Positions 5,679 through 12,967 of a stretch of 13,144 nt of DNA are shown here, piece by piece. The stretch spans positions 1 to 13,144 of the forward strand of contig CAZSBS010000132.1 of NCBI GenBank assembly GCA_964605095.1, written 5' to 3'. The stretch's first letter is position 1, and every line of letters begins with the position of its first letter. The position numbers and the translations under genes were made by a program. The notes under the pieces are model-generated. The model had not been told where the DNA came from and searched no databases. It saw only the letters and a list, made by a program, of their open reading frames with translations. This DNA is from JAUWQU01 sp964605095. GTDB lineage: Bacteria > Planctomycetota > Phycisphaerae > SM23-33.

Positions 5679-8039
5679 TCAGAACGCCGCGTGCTCGGTG
5701 CGGGTCATTATCTCCTCCTGCAACTCGACAGACAGGTCGCAGAAGTAATCGCTGTAGCCGGCAACGCGGACAATAAGGTCGCGGTGGCGCTCGGGGTGCT
5801 CCTGGGCCTGGCGCAGGTCCTCGGCCCGGACGACGTTGAACTGCACGTGATGGCCGTCCATCTTGAAGTATGCCCGCACCATGTGGGCGAGCTTCTCCAG
5901 CCCCGCCTGGTCGGCCAGCAGGGCCGGCGTGAACTTCATGTTCAGCAGCGCCCCGCCCGTCTTGAGGTGGTCCATCTTGGCGGCTGAGCGAAAAACCGCG
6001 GTCGGGCCCTTGCGGTCCGCGCCCTGCACGGGCGAAATGCCCTCGCTCAGCGGCAGCCATGCCCTTCGGCCGTCGGGTGCGGCACCGGTTACCGAGCCGA
6101 AGTACACGTGTACCGTCGTCGGCAGCATCTCGATGCGGTAGCAGCCGCCCTTGCCGTTGGGCCGGCCGTCAACTTCGGCAAAGAGCATCTCGAAAGCCCG
6201 GACCATTATCTCGTCGGCGTAGTCGTCGTCGTTGCCGTACTTGTGCGTGCGGTTGACCAGGCGCTGGCGAAGCTGCTCCTGCCCGGCGAAGTCCGTATCC
6301 AGGACGGCGACCAGTTCGGGCAGGTTCATGCTCTTCTCGTCGAAGGCCGTCTGGCGGATAGCGGCGAGGCTGTCGGTCAGGCTGCCGATCCCCACAAACT
6401 GGATGTACGAGTTGTTGTACCGCGCCCCGCCGGCGTTGTAGTCCTTGCCCTTGCGGATGCAGTCGTCGGTGATGACCGACAGGAACGGGGCCGGCATCAT
6501 CGTGGCGTACATGTGCTCGATAACGTGATTGCCGCGCATCTTCACGTCGATGAAGTGGCTCATCTGCTTGTGGAAGGCGGCGAACAGGTCATCGAAGCCC
6601 GCGAAGGTGTCTGCCGCGCCCGTGCGCGGCCCGAGCTGCTTGCCGGTTCGCGGGTCGACGCCGTCGTGCAGCGCCAACTCCAGCACCTTGGGCATGTTGA
6701 AGTAGCCGGTCAGGATGTACGCCTCCTTGCCGAACGCGCCGGTCTCGACGCAGCCGCTGCACCCGCCGGCGCGGGCGTCCTCGAGCGTCTTGCCCTGGCG
6801 GAGCTGCTCCTGGATCACCGCGTCGGCGTTGAACAGCGACGGCAGGCCGTAGCCCTTGCGGATGACCTTCAGCGCGGCCGTCAGCAGGGCGTCCGGCGAC
6901 TTTCGCGAAAGCTGGAGGTTATTGCTCGGCTGGAGAAGGTGCATGTCATCGACGACGTCCAGCAGCATGTACGAGATCTCGTTCGAGCCATCGGACCCGT
7001 CGGCAAGCAGCCCGCCAATGTTGATGTTGGCGAAGTCCGTGTACGTGCCGCTCTCCGCCGCGGTGACGCCGACCTTCGGCGGGGCCGGGTGATTGTTGAA
7101 CTTAACGAAGAACGCCTCGATAAGCTCGCGCGCGGCCGCCGGCGTCAGCGACCCGTCGGCCAAGCCCATGCGATAGAACGGAAGAAGATGCTGGTCGAGA
7201 TGGCCCGGGCAGAATGAGTCCCAGCCGTTGAGTTCCGTTATGACCGCCAGGTGGCAGAACCAGTAGTACTGAAGGGCCTCGTGGAAGTCCCGCGGGGCGT
7301 TTGCGGGCACGTGGGTGCAGACTTCGGCGATCTTCTTCAACTCGGCCTTGCGGGCGGGGTCGGTCTCCCGGGCCGCGAGGTCCAGAGCAAGCTCGGCGTG
7401 CCGGCGAGCAAAGAGAATCAGGGCATCGCAGGAAATATCCATTGCCGCAAGCTGCTCGCGCTTGGCGTGGGCGTCGTGATCGCCCAGCCAGTCCAGCGAG
7501 GCGACGGACTCCGCGATCTCGCGCTTGAAGTCCAGCAGGCCCTTGCGGTAGATCTTGTCGTCCAGGACGGTGTGCCCCGGCGCCCGCTGCTCCATGAACT
7601 CCGTGAACAGGCCCGCCTCGTAGGCCTCCAGCCAAGCCGTGGACATGGCCTGGAAAATGCGGTCCCTCATGCTCCGCCCACGCCAGTAAGGGATCACCTT
7701 CTCCTGGTACGCCTTGATGCATTCATCATCGACGTGGTAGCTGGTCTTGGGCCGGCTGTCCAGAATGCGGAGGTCCTCGATGCTGTGGCACGTCAGTTCG
7801 GGGTAAGTCGGCACGACCTTGGGCCTCGGGCCACGCTCGCCGACGATCAGCTCCTCGTCGCCCAGCCAGATCGCCTTGTTGCGGCACAGGTGCATGAAGG
7901 ACCTGGCCCGCATTACGCCCACGGAATACTTGCCCTCGTTGGCCTGGTAGAAGTCCGTCATCAGCACGGCCCGCTCGCAGGTCAATTGGCACTCGGCCTC
8001 GAGGCTCTCCTGGCGCAAACGTCGCGTACGCTCTGTCAT
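5679..8039 (-). CDS. hypD: trans-4-hydroxy-L-proline dehydratase (glycyl radical enzyme, HypD-like)
   Basis: Cytoplasmic, oxygen-sensitive glycyl radical enzyme predicted to dehydrate trans-4-hydroxy-L-proline to (S)-1-pyrroline-5-carboxylate, which ProC can reduce to proline. The 786 residues hold the PFL-like barrel, the catalytic GCSGCVETG (Cys430, base Glu432) and the C-terminal radical motif VRVAGYSDYF (Gly761). The Cys-x-Glu motif marks an eliminase and excludes pyruvate formate-lyase, which has Cys-Cys. Residues recalled for C. difficile HypD (Phe152, His160, Asp278, Ser334, Asp339, Phe340, Cys434, Glu436, Tyr450, Thr645, Gly765) are matched here by Phe148, His156, Asp274, Ser330, Asp335, Phe336, Cys430, Glu432, Tyr446, Thr641 and Gly761, all at offset -4. 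Start 8039 is preferred to GTG 8051 because AGGTGG (8048-8053) sits 8 bases upstream; four bases separate it from the activase stop. The symbol is unrelated to hydrogenase-maturation hypD. Glycerol dehydratase is the main alternative. Confidence 0.8.
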   Translation of the reverse strand: MTERTRRLRQESLEAECQLTCERAVLMTDFYQANEGKYSVGVMRARSFMHLCRNKAIWLGDEELIVGERGPRPKVVPTYPELTCHSIEDLRILDSRPKTSYHVDDECIKAYQEKVIPYWRGRSMRDRIFQAMSTAWLEAYEAGLFTEFMEQRAPGHTVLDDKIYRKGLLDFKREIAESVASLDWLGDHDAHAKREQLAAMDISCDALILFARRHAELALDLAARETDPARKAELKKIAEVCTHVPANAPRDFHEALQYYWFCHLAVITELNGWDSFCPGHLDQHLLPFYRMGLADGSLTPAAARELIEAFFVKFNNHPAPPKVGVTAAESGTYTDFANINIGGLLADGSDGSNEISYMLLDVVDDMHLLQPSNNLQLSRKSPDALLTAALKVIRKGYGLPSLFNADAVIQEQLRQGKTLEDARAGGCSGCVETGAFGKEAYILTGYFNMPKVLELALHDGVDPRTGKQLGPRTGAADTFAGFDDLFAAFHKQMSHFIDVKMRGNHVIEHMYATMMPAPFLSVITDDCIRKGKDYNAGGARYNNSYIQFVGIGSLTDSLAAIRQTAFDEKSMNLPELVAVLDTDFAGQEQLRQRLVNRTHKYGNDDDYADEIMVRAFEMLFAEVDGRPNGKGGCYRIEMLPTTVHVYFGSVTGAAPDGRRAWLPLSEGISPVQGADRKGPTAVFRSAAKMDHLKTGGALLNMKFTPALLADQAGLEKLAHMVRAYFKMDGHHVQFNVVRAEDLRQAQEHPERHRDLIVRVAGYSDYFCDLSVELQEEIMTRTEHAAF

Positions 8040-8043
8040 ACCG

Positions 8044-8973
8044 CTATCCACCTGTCTTTACGCTGAGGCCGAACTTGCGTATTCGCTCGGCCGCGATATC
8101 CATCTGCCGCGCCGTCGGCGCAGAAACGTCCCTTGCCCGGTATGGCCTGCCGAGCCGCCCGAACTTATGAGCCGCTGTTTCATGATAGGCCAGAAGGTTT
8201 ACCTCTTGAACCCCTTTTATTTGGCGGATGATTTCCCCGGCCGCGTCGAGGTCTTCGGCTGAGTCGTTGATTCCCGGCACAAGCGGGATCCGGACCCAGA
8301 TGTTGCCATGAACCTCGCCCAAGGCCCGGAGGTTTTCCAGGATTCCCTCGTTGGATGCGCCAGTGTAAACGGCGTGGCGGGCGGGGTCGGCAAGTTTCAG
8401 ATCATAGAGGAACAGGTCCGTAAGCGGCGCCATTTCAAGGAGTTCATCGCGCGACCCAAAGCCGCTGGTGTCCACGGCGGTGGATATTCCATCGTCGCGG
8501 CAGGCCACCAGCAGCGCCTTGACGAACGCCGGCTGCATCAGCGGCTCGCCGCCGGAGATCGTCAGGCCGCCGCCGGAGTCGTCGTAGAAGATCCGGTCCC
8601 GGCGGACCTCGGCGAGCACCTCGACCACCGTCATTTCCCGCCCTGCCATTTGGATGGCCCCGGCTGGGCACGCCTCGACGCACGCCCCGCAGAGCGTGCA
8701 GGCGACCGGCGCCGCTCGGACGCCATCGCCCGGCTGGGGGCTTTCGGGGTCCGCGTTTGCGGGCAGTTGCTCGGCCGGGCATACCTTGCGGCACAGCCCG
8801 CAGCGGATGCAGCGGGCCTCGACGACGATTACCTCCGGGTGAGCGCACTGGCTCTCGGGGTTGTGACACCACCAGCACGACAGCGGGCAACCCTTGAGAA
8901 ACACCGTGGTCCGGATGCCCGGGCCGTCGTGAATCGAGTACCGCTGGATGTTTAGAATCAGGCCGCTTTCCAT
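8044..8973 (-). CDS. Glycyl-radical enzyme activating enzyme (radical SAM, two extra 4Fe-4S clusters)
   Basis: Radical SAM activase of 309 residues that would generate the glycyl radical on Gly761 of the neighbouring dehydratase using S-adenosylmethionine. The CxxxCxxC motif binding the SAM cluster is at Cys29, Cys33 and Cys36. A ferredoxin-like insert carries two further cluster motifs, CIRCGLCRKVC (55-65) and CTLCGACVEAC (92-102). The SAM-binding GGEP motif is at 141-144. Activases of eliminase-type glycyl radical enzymes have this insert, whereas the pyruvate formate-lyase activase PflA lacks it, which agrees with the HypD call. The gene is first in its operon and ends four bases before the dehydratase ATG, whose ribosome binding site overlaps the end of this gene. 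Start ATG 8973 has only a weak GGACGGA upstream. The function as HypD activase rests on the pairing. Confidence 0.88.
   Translation of the reverse strand: MESGLILNIQRYSIHDGPGIRTTVFLKGCPLSCWWCHNPESQCAHPEVIVVEARCIRCGLCRKVCPAEQLPANADPESPQPGDGVRAAPVACTLCGACVEACPAGAIQMAGREMTVVEVLAEVRRDRIFYDDSGGGLTISGGEPLMQPAFVKALLVACRDDGISTAVDTSGFGSRDELLEMAPLTDLFLYDLKLADPARHAVYTGASNEGILENLRALGEVHGNIWVRIPLVPGINDSAEDLDAAGEIIRQIKGVQEVNLLAYHETAAHKFGRLGRPYRARDVSAPTARQMDIAAERIRKFGLSVKTGG
8048..8053 (-). promoter_or_regulatory. Shine-Dalgarno of the dehydratase gene
   Basis: AGGTGG on the minus strand overlaps the last codons of the activase gene and lies 8 bases before ATG 8039. It supports that start over the GTG at 8051 and suggests translational coupling. 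Confidence 0.65.
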
Positions 8974-9009
8974 TTACGCAAGTCCGTCCATGTTTGAGAC
9001 GCAACACGT

Positions 9010-9015
9010 AGTATA
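9010..9015 (-). promoter_or_regulatory. Candidate -10 box for the activase-dehydratase operon
   Basis: The minus strand reads TATACT, five of six to TATAAT, about 37 bases upstream of ATG 8973. No recognisable -35 box lies 15-19 bases further upstream, so this is a weak call; an activator or alternative sigma factor would be needed. Confidence 0.3.
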
Positions 9016-9044
9016 ACGCATCAGGGGCGTTTGGGAGAAGAAGG

Positions 9045-9208
9045 CTTCAGGTTGCAGGCTACTTGGTTGCGGGGTACTCCCTGTTCGCTGCAGCGAGCAG
9101 GCCTCAACAACGGACCACCAATCACCGACAGCGGACTTCCAGGTTCCCGGTTACAGATTCCCCCGTTTGGCTGTTCCAGGCTACGGGCTACTGGCTACCG
9201 ACTACAAG
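9045..9208. repeat. Degenerate heptamer-phased repeat tract
   Basis: Several heptamer runs of the form YTnCnGG occur: CTTCAGG, TTGCAGG, CTACTTG (9045-9065); TTCCAGG, TTCCCGG, TTACAGA, TTCCCCC (9137-9164); and CTACGGG, CTACTGG, CTACCGA, CTACAAG (9181-9208). The last run uses the same units as the array at 1-70. The phase slips by two bases between 9164 and 9181, and unrelated sequence lies between 9073 and 9136, so this is an eroded array. Confidence 0.65.
9081..9100. promoter_or_regulatory. 20-bp near-perfect palindrome, candidate operator
   Basis: CTGTTCGCTGCAGCGAGCAG equals its own reverse complement except at one symmetric pair (positions 4 and 17). It sits in the divergent region between the dehydratase operon and the transporter operon, where a shared regulator site would be expected. 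It could also be a hairpin within the transcribed leader of neither operon, or a repeat remnant. No regulator gene is in the window. Confidence 0.4.
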
Positions 9209-9212
9209 CTTC

Positions 9213-9240
9213 TTGTGGAATCGTCCTTGCGTAGTACAAT
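9213..9240 (+). promoter_or_regulatory. Candidate promoter for the araFGH-like operon
   Basis: TACAAT (9235-9240), five of six to the -10 consensus, is preceded at 16 bases by TTGTGG (9213-9218), only three of six to TTGACA. Transcription would start near 9247, giving a leader of about 50 bases. A weak -35 box fits an activated promoter. Confidence 0.45.
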
Positions 9241-9285
9241 CAAGGTTTGCCCCGTTGCTCGAATCGTTCAACAGGCCCCTGTGGC

Positions 9286-9292
9286 GAAAGGA
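9286..9292 (+). promoter_or_regulatory. Shine-Dalgarno of the araF-like gene
   Basis: GAAAGGA lies 7 bases before ATG 9300 and decides that start over the in-frame upstream start near 9063, which would read through the heptamer tract. Confidence 0.8.
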
Positions 9293-9299
9293 TCAGACC

Positions 9300-10316
9300 A
9301 TGTGGCGACTTACCTTGGCGTTGGCGGCCGGCATCTTTGTCGGCTCGATGCTCGGCGGATGCGGCGATCAGAAGCAGGACCGCAAGACATCCGGCGCCCG
9401 GAAGATCAAGATCGGCTTCATCGTCAAGCAGGCGGAGGAGCCGTGGTTCCAGAACGAATGGAAATTCGCCGACGAGGCTGCCGCCAAGTACGGCTTTGAC
9501 GTGGTCAAGATCGCCGCGCCCGACGGCGATAAGGTTCTGACGGCGATCGACAACATTGCCGCCCAGGGCGCCAAGGGCTTCATCATCTGCACGCCGGACG
9601 TGCGGCTCGGCCCGGCCATCGTCGCCAAGGCCAAGGCCAACGACCTGAAGCTCTTCAGCGTGGACGACCGTTTCGTAGGCGCCGACGGCAAGCCGATAGC
9701 CGGCGTTCATTACATGGGCATTTCCGCCAGGAAGATCGGGAACATGGTGGGCAAGGCTCTTGCCGACGAGATGGCCAAACGCGGGTGGAAGCCCGAGGAC
9801 ACCGCGGCCATGGGAATCGGCTTGGACGAGTTGGAGACCGCCCGAGAGCGCACCGAGGGCGCTACCGAGGCGCTGGTGTCGGCGGGGTTCCCGAAGGACA
9901 AGATCCACATCGGCCAGATCAGCGGCCTGGCGGACGTGACCACCGCCATCAACGCGGCAAACATCGTGCTGACCAAGCACCTCGACGTGAAGAACTGGCT
10001 GGTCTTCGGGATGAACGACGAGAGCGTCCTTGGCGGCATCCGGGCGCTCGAAAGCCAGGGCATCGGCGCCGACAGATCGATAGGCGTGGGAATTGGCGGA
10101 ACCACCGGCATGGTGGACTGGCAGAGGGAAAAGCCCACGGGCTTCTTCTCGGCGGTGCTTATCAGCCCGAAGCGGCACGGCTATGAGACGGCCGAATACA
10201 TGTACAAGTGGATCACCGAAGGCGTCGAGCCGCCCATGACGACCTTCACCGACGGCGTGCTCATCACGCGAGACAACTACAAGCAGGTGATGAAAGATCA
10301 GGGGCTGCTGGACTGA
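9300..10316 (+). CDS. araF: Sugar ABC transporter substrate-binding lipoprotein, AraF-like (L-arabinose family)
   Basis: High-affinity sugar-binding lipoprotein feeding the adjacent ABC importer; 338 residues. A lipoprotein signal ends in LGGC with Cys21 as the lipidation site, unlike the soluble E. coli AraF. From residue 35 on it aligns with E. coli AraF, with a constant offset of 33 through Arg184 and 34 afterwards. Conserved ligand-pocket residues are Lys43, Glu47, Trp49, Cys97, Asp122, Asp123, Thr180, Arg184, Met238, Asn239 and His293 (AraF Lys10, Glu14, Trp16, Cys64, Asp89, Asp90, Thr147, Arg151, Met204, Asn205, His259). Three pocket positions differ: Met108 is Ile141, Asn232 is Gly266 and Asp235 is Thr269. 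L-arabinose is therefore the first guess, but specificity may be shifted towards galactose, fucose or another sugar. It is first in an operon and ends four bases before the ATPase gene. Confidence 0.85.
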   Translation: MWRLTLALAAGIFVGSMLGGCGDQKQDRKTSGARKIKIGFIVKQAEEPWFQNEWKFADEAAAKYGFDVVKIAAPDGDKVLTAIDNIAAQGAKGFIICTPDVRLGPAIVAKAKANDLKLFSVDDRFVGADGKPIAGVHYMGISARKIGNMVGKALADEMAKRGWKPEDTAAMGIGLDELETARERTEGATEALVSAGFPKDKIHIGQISGLADVTTAINAANIVLTKHLDVKNWLVFGMNDESVLGGIRALESQGIGADRSIGVGIGGTTGMVDWQREKPTGFFSAVLISPKRHGYETAEYMYKWITEGVEPPMTTFTDGVLITRDNYKQVMKDQGLLD

Positions 10317-10320
10317 CCTG

Positions 10321-11841
10321 ATGGAATCGGCCTATCTCCAGTTTGACTCGGTCAGCAAGAGCTTCCCTGGCGTCCGGGCGCTGGACCGGGTGAGTTTCTC
10401 GGTCCGCGAAGGCCGCGTGCATGCCCTGATAGGTGAGAACGGCGCGGGCAAGAGCACGCTGCTGAAGGTGCTCTCGGGGCTCTACAGGCCCGATGGCGGC
10501 GTGGTCCTCATGGGTGGCATGGCCCAGAGCTTCCGCTCGACCGCCGCCGCCATCCGCGCCGGCGTGGCCGTCATCTACCAGGAACTCCAGCTCGTGCCTG
10601 AGCTCTCCGTCGCGGAGAACCTTTACCTGGGCAACCTGCCCGCCCGCATGGGCTGGGTCAACACCATAGACATGATCGCCGCCGCCGCCCGGCAGCTTGA
10701 GGACCTCGGCGAGCGGATCAATCCGAAGGCGAAGGTCGGCTCGCTGTCAATCGGCCAGAGGCAGATGGTGGAGATCGCCAAGGCCCTGGCCCGCGACGCC
10801 AAGGTGATCGCCTTCGACGAACCCACCAGCAGCCTCTCCACCAGGGAAACCGACAGGCTCTTCTCGGTAATAGGCAAGCTCAAGCGGCAAGGCAGCGTCA
10901 TCCTGTACGTCTCTCATCGCATGGAGGAGATCTTCGAGGTCTGCGACAGCGCGACGGTTCTGCGTGACGGCAGGCTCGCACACACTTACGAATCGGTCGA
11001 GGGCGTCTCGCGAGGCGAGTTGGTGGAGAAGATGGTCGGGCGGAGCATCGAGGACATATTCCACTACCAGCCGCGAACGCCGGGCGCCGAGGTCCTGAAG
11101 GTGGACGGCCTGACGGGGCCGGGCCTGACCCAGCCGGCAAGCTTCATCGCCCGCTCTGGCGAGATCGTCGGGTTCTTCGGCCTGGTCGGCGCGGGCAGGA
11201 CCGAGCTGATGAAGGTGATCTACGGCGCCCGGCGAGCCCGGAGCGGGCAGGTGTTCATCGACGGCGGCGCCATCAGTCCGTCAAGCCCGCGGCAGGCCAT
11301 TCGCGCTGGTATCGTGCTGTGCCCGGAGGACCGCAAGAAGGAAGGCATCATCCCTATCCGCAGCGTGATGGAGAACCTGAACATTTCCGGGCGGCGGCAC
11401 TTTTCCCGGCTGGGCTTCTTCATCAACGAGTCGCGGGAGCGAGCCAACGCGGCTAAGCACGTGGAGCGGCTTGCGATCAGGACGCCGTCGCTGGACCAGC
11501 TTGTCATGAACCTTTCGGGCGGCAACCAGCAGAAGGTGATTCTCGCCCGCTGGCTAAGCGAGCGGATCCGGGTGATCCTGTTCGACGAGCCGACCCGCGG
11601 CATCGACGTGGGCGCCAAGAGCGAGATCTACTCGATCATCTACGAGCTTGCCAATGCCGGCATCGCGGTGGTGGTCGTCTCCAGCGAGCTGCCGGAAGTC
11701 CTGGGCGTCTGCGACCGCATCTGCGTGATGCGTGAAGGCGCGATCGTGGCGGACATTCCCCGCGGCCAGGCCAGTCAGCAGAAGATCCTGGGCCTGGCCC
11801 TTCCGGCCGGCGCCCAGACGAAAACTCAGGAGCCCTTATGA
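10321..11841 (+). CDS. araG: Sugar ABC transporter ATPase with two nucleotide-binding domains, AraG-like
   Basis: Cytoplasmic energising subunit of a CUT2-type sugar importer; 506 residues against about 504 in E. coli AraG, which it resembles along its whole length. Domain 1 has Walker A GENGAGKST (38-46), the signature LSIGQ (142-146), Walker B VIAFDE (162-167) and the switch histidine His199. Domain 2 has a degenerate Walker A, GLVGAGRTE (287-295, no Lys-Ser/Thr), the signature LSGGNQQ (398-404) and Walker B VILFDE (418-423). One degenerate site is normal for this subfamily. The start lies four bases after the araF-like stop with no good Shine-Dalgarno, so translational coupling is likely. 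Its TGA overlaps the permease ATG. The sugar is set by the binding protein; RbsA or MglA-type function is the alternative, but the sequence fits AraG best. Confidence 0.88.
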   Translation: MESAYLQFDSVSKSFPGVRALDRVSFSVREGRVHALIGENGAGKSTLLKVLSGLYRPDGGVVLMGGMAQSFRSTAAAIRAGVAVIYQELQLVPELSVAENLYLGNLPARMGWVNTIDMIAAAARQLEDLGERINPKAKVGSLSIGQRQMVEIAKALARDAKVIAFDEPTSSLSTRETDRLFSVIGKLKRQGSVILYVSHRMEEIFEVCDSATVLRDGRLAHTYESVEGVSRGELVEKMVGRSIEDIFHYQPRTPGAEVLKVDGLTGPGLTQPASFIARSGEIVGFFGLVGAGRTELMKVIYGARRARSGQVFIDGGAISPSSPRQAIRAGIVLCPEDRKKEGIIPIRSVMENLNISGRRHFSRLGFFINESRERANAAKHVERLAIRTPSLDQLVMNLSGGNQQKVILARWLSERIRVILFDEPTRGIDVGAKSEIYSIIYELANAGIAVVVVSSELPEVLGVCDRICVMREGAIVADIPRGQASQQKILGLALPAGAQTKTQEPL

Positions 11842-12911
11842 GCGCTTCACCAACACCGGCGCGGAGCCAACCGCCGCTGCCGCCTCCGGATGCCCCACCA
11901 GGCGAGCCCCCGCGCACCAACGCCCTCAGGGTCCTCTGGGAACAGACGGGCATGCTGCTGGTCTTCGCCGTGCTCGTGGCAGGCTGCGTGATCTTCGTTC
12001 CCAACTTCTCGAACCTCAGGAACATCAACGGCCTGCTGCTGAGCGTCACAACGTACGGCATCATCGCATGCACGATGCTCTTCTGCCTGGCCAGCGGCGA
12101 CTTCGACCTGTCCGTCGGCTCGGTCGTGGCCATGAGCGGCGTGGTGGCGGCCGTCGTCACCAACCAGACACACAGCGTCCTGCTGGGCATCCTTGCCGGC
12201 ACGGCCGCCGGCGCCATCGTAGGCCTGTGCAACGGAATCGTCATCGCCGTGCTCGGCATCAACGCGCTGATCACCACGCTGGCGACAATGCAGATCGTTC
12301 GAGGCCTGTCGTACTTGACCTCGGACGGCAGGGCCGTCGGAGTTGCAAACGACGCGTTCTACACGCTGGGCCTGTCCTCCATGCGCGACCTGAGCTGGAT
12401 GAAGTGGCTGGGCGAGTCCGGCGAGTTCGGCAGGTTCCTTGTGGGGATCACCCTGCCCATCTGGATCATGCTGGCCTGCTTCGCGGTCTTCGGCATCCTG
12501 CTGAAGAAGACCATCTTCGGCCGAAACACCCTCGCCATCGGCGGCAACAAGGAAGCCGCGTTCCTTGCCGGCATACCTGTCCGGTTGACTAAAATCGCGA
12601 TCTTCACGCTGCAAGGCATGGTGGCGGGATTAGCGGGCGTGATCCTGGCCTCGCGATTGACCAGCGGCCAGCCGACGAGCGGCCAGGGCTACGAACTCAA
12701 AGTGATCAGCGCATGCGTGCTGGGAGGCGTGTCGCTGACCGGCGGCGTGGGGACCATGACCGGCGTCGTCATGGGCGTGCTGATAATGGGCATCGCCGAA
12801 AACGCAATGAACCTGTTGAACATACAGGCCTTTTGGCAGTACGTCGCCAGCGGAGCAATACTCCTGGCCGCCGTCCTGCTCGACAGGCTCAAGCAGAGGC
12901 GGGTGGTATGA
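11838..12911 (+). CDS. araH: Sugar ABC transporter permease, AraH-like
   Basis: Inner-membrane channel subunit of the same importer; 357 residues with about eight to ten hydrophobic segments. Stretches shared with E. coli AraH include CLASGDFDLSV (83-93), INALITTLATMQIVRGL (141-157), FGRNTLAIGGN (227-237), ILASRLTSGQP (269-279), ISACVLGGVSL (290-300) and ENAMNLLNI (321-329). Two parts exceed the roughly 328-residue E. coli protein: a Pro-rich cytoplasmic N-terminus (about 8-25) and an added charged loop near 180-200 between membrane segments, likely facing the periplasm. The start codon overlaps the ATPase stop as ATGA, so the genes are tightly coupled. No clear terminator was seen in the 56 bases that follow before the convergent gene. 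Confidence 0.88.
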   Translation: MSASPTPARSQPPLPPPDAPPGEPPRTNALRVLWEQTGMLLVFAVLVAGCVIFVPNFSNLRNINGLLLSVTTYGIIACTMLFCLASGDFDLSVGSVVAMSGVVAAVVTNQTHSVLLGILAGTAAGAIVGLCNGIVIAVLGINALITTLATMQIVRGLSYLTSDGRAVGVANDAFYTLGLSSMRDLSWMKWLGESGEFGRFLVGITLPIWIMLACFAVFGILLKKTIFGRNTLAIGGNKEAAFLAGIPVRLTKIAIFTLQGMVAGLAGVILASRLTSGQPTSGQGYELKVISACVLGGVSLTGGVGTMTGVVMGVLIMGIAENAMNLLNIQAFWQYVASGAILLAAVLLDRLKQRRVV

Positions 12912-12967
12912 GGCCGACGACGCCGGGCGAAAACCGGTAGCCGACGCACTACACTACTACCTTCTTC

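Larger units (their letters stand above)
8974..9299. other. Divergent regulatory region between activase and araF-like genes
   Basis: No credible gene is seen in these 326 bases. The region holds a -10-like box for the minus-strand operon (9010-9015), a tract of degenerate heptamers (9045-9208), a 20-bp near-palindrome (9081-9100), a promoter-like pair for the transporter operon (9213-9240), and the araF Shine-Dalgarno (9286-9292). Confidence 0.6.

Noticed and set aside
6108..7217. Plus-strand open frame of 369 codons opposite the dehydratase
   Set aside because: Antisense to the HypD-like gene, whose catalytic residues all fall in the minus frame; no recognisable motifs.
5679..8039. Pyruvate formate-lyase (pflB)
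   Set aside because: The active site has Cys-x-Glu rather than adjacent cysteines, and the activase carries the extra cluster domain that pyruvate formate-lyase activase lacks.
5679..8973. Glycyl-radical bacterial microcompartment locus
   Set aside because: No shell proteins, aldehyde dehydrogenase or encapsulation peptide are seen in the window.
9063..9299. Upstream start extending the AraF-like protein by 79 residues
   Set aside because: The extension is translated heptamer tract and would bury the lipoprotein signal; ATG 9300 has GAAAGGA at the right distance.
12912..12967. Terminator between the permease and the convergent gene
   Set aside because: Only a 4-bp CCGG/CCGG pairing and no T run were found.
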